DNA of 64,000 nucleotides from Alistipes sp. Zagget8 (lineage in GTDB: Bacteria; Bacteroidota; Bacteroidia; Bacteroidales; Rikenellaceae): contig MSHJ01000012.1 in the NCBI GenBank assembly GCA_001941065.1, positions 1 through 64,000 of the forward strand, read 5' to 3'. A program made the translations under genes and the position numbers. Below are positions 58,816 to 64,000 of this stretch, piece by piece. Positions within the stretch are counted from its first letter, which is position 1. Each line of letters begins with the position of its first letter. The notes under the pieces are model-generated. The model saw only the letters and a program-made list of their open reading frames with translations. It was not told where the DNA came from and did not search any database.

Positions 58816-61812
58816 ATGAAACGAACATTGACAATGATTTTGTGCATGCTTTTCTGCACGCCGTCCCTGCTGCTTGCCCAGCATATGACGGTTACGGGAA
58901 AAGTAACGGATCAGAACGGACTTCCGTTGGTCGGCGTGACGGTTATCGTGAAAGGTACGACAACCGGTGTTTCATCCGGTAGCGACGGAGCCTACCGGAT
59001 ATCGGGACTTTCATCCAAGGATGTCCTGCAATTCAGTTCCATCGGTATGGTAAGCGCTGAATTCACCGTTGGTAGCCGGACCGTGATCGACGTGACGCTC
59101 AAAGAAGACATGCTTGCCCTCGAAGATGTCGTCGTCGTCGGTTACGGCAGTATGAAAAACAAGGACCTCACGGCGCCGATCTCCACCGTCAAAGGTTCCG
59201 AGATCGTCAAGCACTCCACTCCGAACCCTTTGCAGGCATTGCAGGGTAAGGTCGCGGGCGTGCAAATCTCCAATTTTGGCGAACCCGGGTCAAGTCCCAA
59301 TATCCGGATTCGCGGTGTCGGCTCGTTTACGAATGAGAATCCGCTTTATGTAGTGGACGGGATGTTCTATGACAATATTGATTTTCTGAATAATTCCGAC
59401 GTTCAGGACATCGCTATTCTCAAAGATGCTTCGGCCGCGTCCATCTATGGCGTCCGTGCTTCGAACGGTGTGATTATCATCACGACCAAGCAGGGGCAGT
59501 TCAATCAGAAAGCCAAGATTTCGTATGACGGGTATGTCGGCGTACAGACCGTGACCAACATGCTCGATATGGCTTCTTCCTCGGAATACGCCACTATGAT
59601 GAAAGAGCGGGGCGATACGGATATTCTTCAAAAATCCATCGACTATTGGGGTGGAAACGACCTTGTTCCGGCAACCGATACGGATTGGTACGACCAGATT
59701 ACGCGGAATGCCATCATACATAGCCACAGCCTTGATATTACGGGCGGAACCGAGAAGGCCGCTTATGTCGTCGGCGTCAATTATCTTTATCAAGAGGGCA
59801 TTATGAAGGCGAAAAGCGATTTCGAACGTATCAACGTCCGCACGAAAGCCGATTACCAGCCTTGGAAATGGCTCAAGATGGGTGCAAATGTGATCATGAG
59901 CCATTCGGAACGCAATTCTGCCAGCAATAGCGCCTGGGAACGTGCCTATTATGCGCCTCCCATCCTGCCCGTCTATGACGAGACCAATGAGGTTACCTAT
60001 CCCGAGAAATTTACCTCGTTCGATAAGCTCGACCTGACCAACGGCGTGTACGGCAATCCGGTGGCTATGGCCTATTACGGTGAGAATCTCGCAAAGACGG
60101 TACAGATCATGCCTTCCTACTACATGAATCTCGATTTCCTGTCGAACAACAAACTGGTGTTCCGGACCAGTTTCAATCAGGTCGTGGCCTTTACCCGCAC
60201 CCGCAATTTTACGCCGGAATTTCACGTTTCGCAGGCCCATAATTCGACCAAGTCGTCCCTGACCAAGAGCAATGATTTTTGGCAGAATTATACGTTCGAC
60301 AATACGCTGACCTATCAGGACAGTTTCGGACAGCACAACCTGACCGCCATGATCGGCGCTTCGGTCCGCAATGAAGACTGGCGCTCGCTGTACGGGTCGG
60401 GACGCGGGCTTCTCGGCACCCGGGAGGAGTACCTCTATCTTTCGCAGGCCGAAACGGAATCGTTGACAGCCGGTGACAATGGAACGACTTACCGCGGCGC
60501 CTCTTTCTTCGGTCGTGTTTCCTACAATTATGCCAGCAAGTACTTGCTGACGGCTTCGCTGCGTGCAGACGGTTCTTCGAAATATCAGGAAAAATGGGGC
60601 TATTTTCCCTCTGTAGGTGCTGCATGGGTGCTTTCCGAAGAGAATTTCATGAAACACCAGCGTCCGATCGACTACCTGAAGCTGCGTGTCAGCTACGGGC
60701 AGTTGGGTAACGACAAGATCAGCGCCAGCAACGGATTTCCGGAAACCCTCTCCGGACTTAACTATTCGGGAGTTTTCGGGGGTGTGCTCTATCCAGGATT
60801 CCGCATTAACGAAAATTTCAGCTGGCTCTCGTGGGAAACCGTCGAAGAAGCGAACGTTGGATTTGAATTGGGTATGTTCAGGAACCGTCTGCGCATGGAT
60901 TTCGATTATTATCACCGCACGACGCGCGATGCTGTAATCTCGGTTCCCGTTCCGACCTCTACCGACATGGTTCCGGGCAACTGGGGCAAAATCCTCAATC
61001 AGGGAGTCGAGCTTACGTTGGGTTGGTCCGACACGGTCGGTAAGGATTTTTCCTACAACATCGGTTTTAACATGAGCACGCTGAGCAACAAGGTCAAGTC
61101 GTTGAAATACGGCGTGCCCTATGTATTGGGAGGCAACACGCAGTTCCGCACGATCACCCGGCCCGGGGATTCGATGTATTCCTTCTTCGGTTATAAGGTA
61201 ACGGGGGTTTACCAAAACGATGCACAAATTCAGGCCGATCCTATTGCCGTGGCGAATGGATTGCAGCCCGGAGACCTGATGTATGAAGATATCAACCACG
61301 ACAATATTATTGACGATCGTGACCGCCAGATACTTGGGTCGGCCCTTCCGTCCTTTACCTACGGCGGTAACATCGATCTGGCTTATAAAGGCTGGGATTT
61401 CAGCGTATCGTTCATGGGCGTTACCGGCAATGAGATCGTCAATCAGAAGCGCGGGTCGCGCGGTACGGCCGACCGAATGAATTATGAAGCCGATGTCGTG
61501 AAGAACCGCTGGCACGGTGAAGGCACGTCGAACAGTTCGCCGTCCGCCGCGGGTCTCAACCGGTCCTGGAATTTCAATACGATGAACACCTATTTCGTGG
61601 AGGACGGCTCTTATTTCCGGATTCAGAACATCCAGTTGGGTTATACGTTCAGGATCAAGAACGGTCCGACCTTCCGTGTCCATGCGGCTGCGGAGCGTCC
61701 GCTGACCGTATTCAAATACAACGGTTTCACGCCTGAGGTCAGTTCCGGATTCGATATGCAGACCTATCCCCTGGCTGCTGTTTACAGTTTCGGTTTGAGT
61801 ATCACTTACTAA
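58816..61812 (+). CDS. susC: SusC-family TonB-linked outer-membrane transporter (glycan locus)
   Basis: 998 residues from the ATG at 58816, which opens a signal peptide (MKRTLTMILCMLFCTPSLLLAQ); an upstream ATG at 58762 would add 18 polar residues and is rejected. Carboxypeptidase-regulatory-like domain (TVTGKVTDQNGLPLVGVTVIVKG), TonB box (EDVVVVGYGSMKNKDLTAPIS), plug (NPLQALQGKVAGVQISNFGEPGSSPNIRIRGVGSF) and barrel ending YSFGLSITY. It imports the oligosaccharide recognised by its SusD partner. Its codon use and lower GC match the rest of this locus rather than the first SusC in the window. Confidence 0.95.
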   Translation: MKRTLTMILCMLFCTPSLLLAQHMTVTGKVTDQNGLPLVGVTVIVKGTTTGVSSGSDGAYRISGLSSKDVLQFSSIGMVSAEFTVGSRTVIDVTLKEDMLALEDVVVVGYGSMKNKDLTAPISTVKGSEIVKHSTPNPLQALQGKVAGVQISNFGEPGSSPNIRIRGVGSFTNENPLYVVDGMFYDNIDFLNNSDVQDIAILKDASAASIYGVRASNGVIIITTKQGQFNQKAKISYDGYVGVQTVTNMLDMASSSEYATMMKERGDTDILQKSIDYWGGNDLVPATDTDWYDQITRNAIIHSHSLDITGGTEKAAYVVGVNYLYQEGIMKAKSDFERINVRTKADYQPWKWLKMGANVIMSHSERNSASNSAWERAYYAPPILPVYDETNEVTYPEKFTSFDKLDLTNGVYGNPVAMAYYGENLAKTVQIMPSYYMNLDFLSNNKLVFRTSFNQVVAFTRTRNFTPEFHVSQAHNSTKSSLTKSNDFWQNYTFDNTLTYQDSFGQHNLTAMIGASVRNEDWRSLYGSGRGLLGTREEYLYLSQAETESLTAGDNGTTYRGASFFGRVSYNYASKYLLTASLRADGSSKYQEKWGYFPSVGAAWVLSEENFMKHQRPIDYLKLRVSYGQLGNDKISASNGFPETLSGLNYSGVFGGVLYPGFRINENFSWLSWETVEEANVGFELGMFRNRLRMDFDYYHRTTRDAVISVPVPTSTDMVPGNWGKILNQGVELTLGWSDTVGKDFSYNIGFNMSTLSNKVKSLKYGVPYVLGGNTQFRTITRPGDSMYSFFGYKVTGVYQNDAQIQADPIAVANGLQPGDLMYEDINHDNIIDDRDRQILGSALPSFTYGGNIDLAYKGWDFSVSFMGVTGNEIVNQKRGSRGTADRMNYEADVVKNRWHGEGTSNSSPSAAGLNRSWNFNTMNTYFVEDGSYFRIQNIQLGYTFRIKNGPTFRVHAAAERPLTVFKYNGFTPEVSSGFDMQTYPLAAVYSFGLSITY

Positions 61813-61826
61813 AAACTCGGTCTCTT

Positions 61827-63350
61827 ATGAAAACAATGATGAAATATATCTCGATTTTACTGCTCGCAGCAATCGTTGCCTCTTCTTGCAGCGATTTCCT
61901 CGGCAAGCTTCCGGAAAACGTCGTACCGAAAGATGAGGTGGACTATTCGGATAAGAATATTATGTACCAACCTGTTTCCGGTGTTTATTCGCTTTTTGCC
62001 GATGCGGTTTCTTCCTGGTCGCTCTATGGATTCTACGTTATCCGCGACGACCAGTTACTCAAAGGACTCAGTTCCGATACGGATCAGGGCGATTTGCTGG
62101 ATTTTAAGAAGTTCAACTACGTCAACTGCTCGGCGAACTGGATAAACGACGGGGCCTGGGTTTGGTTCTACGATGTGATTATCGCCTCCAATTCGGCAAT
62201 CGAGGCGCTGGATCGTTTTCGGGAGCATCTCACCGAAGAGGCGGATCTGCGGAAGAATGATATCTATAAGAGCGAAATAAAGTTCCTGCGGGCCTACATG
62301 TATTTGTTCATGACCAGGCTCTGGGGAGACGTGCCCGTATTTACCGACAATGCGGAGGTGGACGGTATTTTCCGTTCCCCGCGGGCGAAGGTCTATGAGT
62401 TCATCATCACCCAGCTGGAAGAAGCAGCTGCAATCCTGCCGGACGAGCATCCCAAGAATCTTGAACACGTCGGCGCTGCATCCAAATACGCCGCACTGGC
62501 ATTGCAGGCCAAAGCTGCCGCCGACATTGCCGATTGGGAGACGGTCTATGCTGCGACCGAAACGATCATCAATGATAACAAGTTCGATCTTTATCCTGAT
62601 TTCTACCAGTTGTTTAAAAAGCCGGGGCAGATGTGTGAGGAGACGATCTATGAAGCACAGTTTACCGATTTCGGAAAAGCGGACGACATCGTCAAGGCCG
62701 GCGGTTATGCCGCGAACGTTCAGGGTCCGAACGGGAATTGGATAGACAATGAAGCCGGTATTCCGATTTGGGGTGGCTGGGGCTTCCTGCCGGCCAGTGA
62801 TGCATTGGAGAAAAAGATGCTCGATCGGGGCGAGACGGTCCGTTTGACAACGACGCTGCTCTATTCGGCCCAGACGAATCCCGATGGGGAACGCGATTAC
62901 AGTGGAGTGAAATACCCGTACCGATTAACTCCCTCGGGGGACCAGATTTTCTCTACACAATATAAAATGTACAACGGAAAGACTTACGTTCCATCCGATC
63001 AAATGACACCCGGCCGTGCGGACTGGGGGTGTTACAACAACATGCGGATGCTTCGTTTCGCCGAAGTGCTGCTGCTGAATGCTGAGGCCCGGGTTCACAA
63101 GAATATGGATGCGGATGCGTCCTTCAACCGTGTGCGGGTGCGTGCCAAAATGCCTGAACTGACCGGTGTTACGCTGGAACAGATCTACGATGAACGCGAT
63201 ATAGAACTGGCGCTTGAATGGGGTGACCGTTATTACGACCTGACCCGCACAGGACGGGCGGCAGATGTATTGACGGGATACTCCGAGGCTGTGCGCTACT
63301 ATCCGATTCCCCGTGCACAGATCGACTTGAATCCTAATTTGGGGAAATAG
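61827..63350 (+). CDS. susD: SusD-family nutrient-binding lipoprotein (glycan locus)
   Basis: 507 residues with a lipoprotein signal (LLLAAIVASSCSD). SusD features: FLRAYMYLFMTRLWGDVPVFTDN in the TPR-like region, and the C-terminal RagB/SusD signature NMRMLRFAEVLLLNAEARVHKNMDADASFNRVRVRAKMPE...EQIYDERDIELALEWGDRYYDLTRTGRA. It starts 14 bp after SusC. No SusE/F-like surface glycan-binding gene follows, since a terminator comes 25 bp after the stop codon. Together with GH3 and GH144 a beta-glucan ligand is likely. Confidence 0.94.
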   Translation: MKTMMKYISILLLAAIVASSCSDFLGKLPENVVPKDEVDYSDKNIMYQPVSGVYSLFADAVSSWSLYGFYVIRDDQLLKGLSSDTDQGDLLDFKKFNYVNCSANWINDGAWVWFYDVIIASNSAIEALDRFREHLTEEADLRKNDIYKSEIKFLRAYMYLFMTRLWGDVPVFTDNAEVDGIFRSPRAKVYEFIITQLEEAAAILPDEHPKNLEHVGAASKYAALALQAKAAADIADWETVYAATETIINDNKFDLYPDFYQLFKKPGQMCEETIYEAQFTDFGKADDIVKAGGYAANVQGPNGNWIDNEAGIPIWGGWGFLPASDALEKKMLDRGETVRLTTTLLYSAQTNPDGERDYSGVKYPYRLTPSGDQIFSTQYKMYNGKTYVPSDQMTPGRADWGCYNNMRMLRFAEVLLLNAEARVHKNMDADASFNRVRVRAKMPELTGVTLEQIYDERDIELALEWGDRYYDLTRTGRAADVLTGYSEAVRYYPIPRAQIDLNPNLGK

Positions 63351-63375
63351 TTCCTCCCCTCCGGAAATGCCGATA

Positions 63376-63411
63376 AAAAAACAGGAGACTTTTATAAGTC
63401 TCCTGTTTTTT
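63376..63411. terminator. bidirectional hairpin terminator
   Basis: Perfect 16-bp inverted repeat (63376-63391 with 63396-63411; core acaggagactt/aagtctcctgt) with a 4-nt loop, bordered by six A and six T. It separates the convergent SusD and UroD-3 genes. Confidence 0.92.
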
Positions 63412-63428
63412 GTGCGAAAACCGGTTAG

Positions 63429-64000
63429 TTACCGGTTGAATTGGGTGAGGGCCCGGTAAAAAGCCTCGATATTTTTAGCGGGAACCTGCGGTGGAACGTC
63501 GCATCCGGTCGAGAGTACGAAATTCGGAAAAATCGCCGTCTTTTCCAGTAACGAACTTGTTTCGGCGTACACCTGCTCCGGGGTTCCTTGTTTGAATACA
63601 CCTACCGGGTCGATATTGCCCATTACCAGAACATCCGCAGGGCAGGATTGGAGGGCTTCCACCATGTCGGCCTTGTTCCCGAAATGATACCCGCTGGCCC
63701 CGACGGCAAGCATAGCCTGTGTGCAATGTCCGGTATTGCCGCAGTTGTGGAGGATCACGGCAAACGATTCGTCCTGCACGGCTTCCACGATCCGGCGGAT
63801 ATGGACCGAGGAAAATGTCCGGCAATCCTCATCGGAAAGCAATCCGGCCGCCGGTTCAGCCATGATGACCCCGGCCACTCCCGTTTGTTTGATCGCCCGG
63901 CAATAGCGGAGCAGGAATTCCGTACATTTTTCAAGCAACAGCTGCATGGCGTCGGGCTCGATGTAAATGGCCATCATGATTTCCGTCATGTCGTAAAGGC
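63429..64000 (-). CDS. uroporphyrinogen-decarboxylase-fold, methyltransferase-like protein (UroD-3), 5' end outside window
   Basis: The frame is open to the right edge; an internal Met at 63987-63989 is not the start, because the upstream codons keep the family pattern (LYDMTEIMMAIYIEPD). About 190 C-terminal residues are present. The metal site is complete and canonical: H-N-C in VILHNCGNTGH and a Cys in VLSTGCDVPPQVPAKNIEAFYRAL, i.e. H-x-C...C as in MtaA/MtbA corrinoid:CoM methyltransferases, unlike the two other UroD proteins of this locus. It converges on SusCD across a shared terminator. Its neighbours outside the window may include the corrinoid protein. Confidence 0.85.
   Translation of the reverse strand, partial: LYDMTEIMMAIYIEPDAMQLLLEKCTEFLLRYCRAIKQTGVAGVIMAEPAAGLLSDEDCRTFSSVHIRRIVEAVQDESFAVILHNCGNTGHCTQAMLAVGASGYHFGNKADMVEALQSCPADVLVMGNIDPVGVFKQGTPEQVYAETSSLLEKTAIFPNFVLSTGCDVPPQVPAKNIEAFYRALTQFNR

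Noticed and set aside
59290..61683. A 797-codon minus-strand frame antisense to the second SusC gene
   Set aside because: It is a shadow of the SusC coding strand; plug and barrel motifs are all on the plus strand.
1..64000. tRNA, rRNA, CRISPR, prophage or insertion-sequence content
   Set aside because: I looked for cloverleaf ends, regularly spaced repeats and transposase or integrase motifs and saw none; a covariance-model search would be the decisive test for small RNAs.

Overview
The window looks like a gut Bacteroidales chromosome, most likely Alistipes or a close relative. The evidence is two SusC/SusD pairs, many lipoproteins with an acidic stretch right after the lipidated cysteine, and promoters of the Bacteroidetes form TTG-N19-21-TAnnTTTG. 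Most of the window is GC-rich for this phylum. I saw no rRNA, tRNA, CRISPR array, insertion sequence or phage gene.

Layout. 1-2163: tail of a membrane transporter and a GH127-type arabinofuranosidase. 2240-16579 (minus): a SusCD locus with a secreted subtilisin-like protease and four further lipoproteins, probably a protein/peptide-scavenging system. It has a strong promoter near 16908-16938, a ~320-nt leader and two internal hairpins. 17323-21992 (plus): GH29 fucosidase, a transglutaminase-fold lipoprotein and CutC. 22016-29308 (minus): an eight-gene drug or metabolite exporter operon (TetR, TolC, HlyD, two ABC ATPases, two ABC-2 permeases, second TetR) with a TetR-type operator. 29523-33522: a polyprenol-linked glycosylation cluster (ArnT-like GT, GtrA, GT87-like GT, Dpm1-like GT2); the two polytopic transferases each carry a nine-base C/G homopolymer. 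33590-38399: AlkD, GNAT, an AsmA-like protein and LysO. 38523-40278 (minus): a four-gene membrane-protein/winged-helix regulator operon. 40560-43417: two tandem SGNH (sialate O-acetylesterase type) lipase/esterases. 43474-46618: small acetyltransferase, MutY, Ca2+/Na+ antiporter, ZIP transporter.

46881-64000 is a distinct, visibly less GC-rich carbohydrate locus. On the plus strand are GH3 beta-glucosidase, a GH144-like enzyme (predicted beta-1,2-glucan hydrolase), an AraC regulator and SusC/SusD. Divergent or convergent on the minus strand are a uroporphyrinogen-decarboxylase-fold (UroD) protein, an MFS sugar porter, a GH2 enzyme, a second UroD protein and, at the right edge, a third, partial UroD protein. 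Two promoter regions share an identical 18-bp motif, and each contains half-sites repeated at exactly 22 bp, which suggests a common AraC regulon. Three UroD-fold, methyltransferase-like proteins inside a glycan-utilisation locus are the most unusual content here. I propose a coupled glycoside uptake and demethylation (or other C1-transfer) system, but the corrinoid partner that this would need is not visible in the window.
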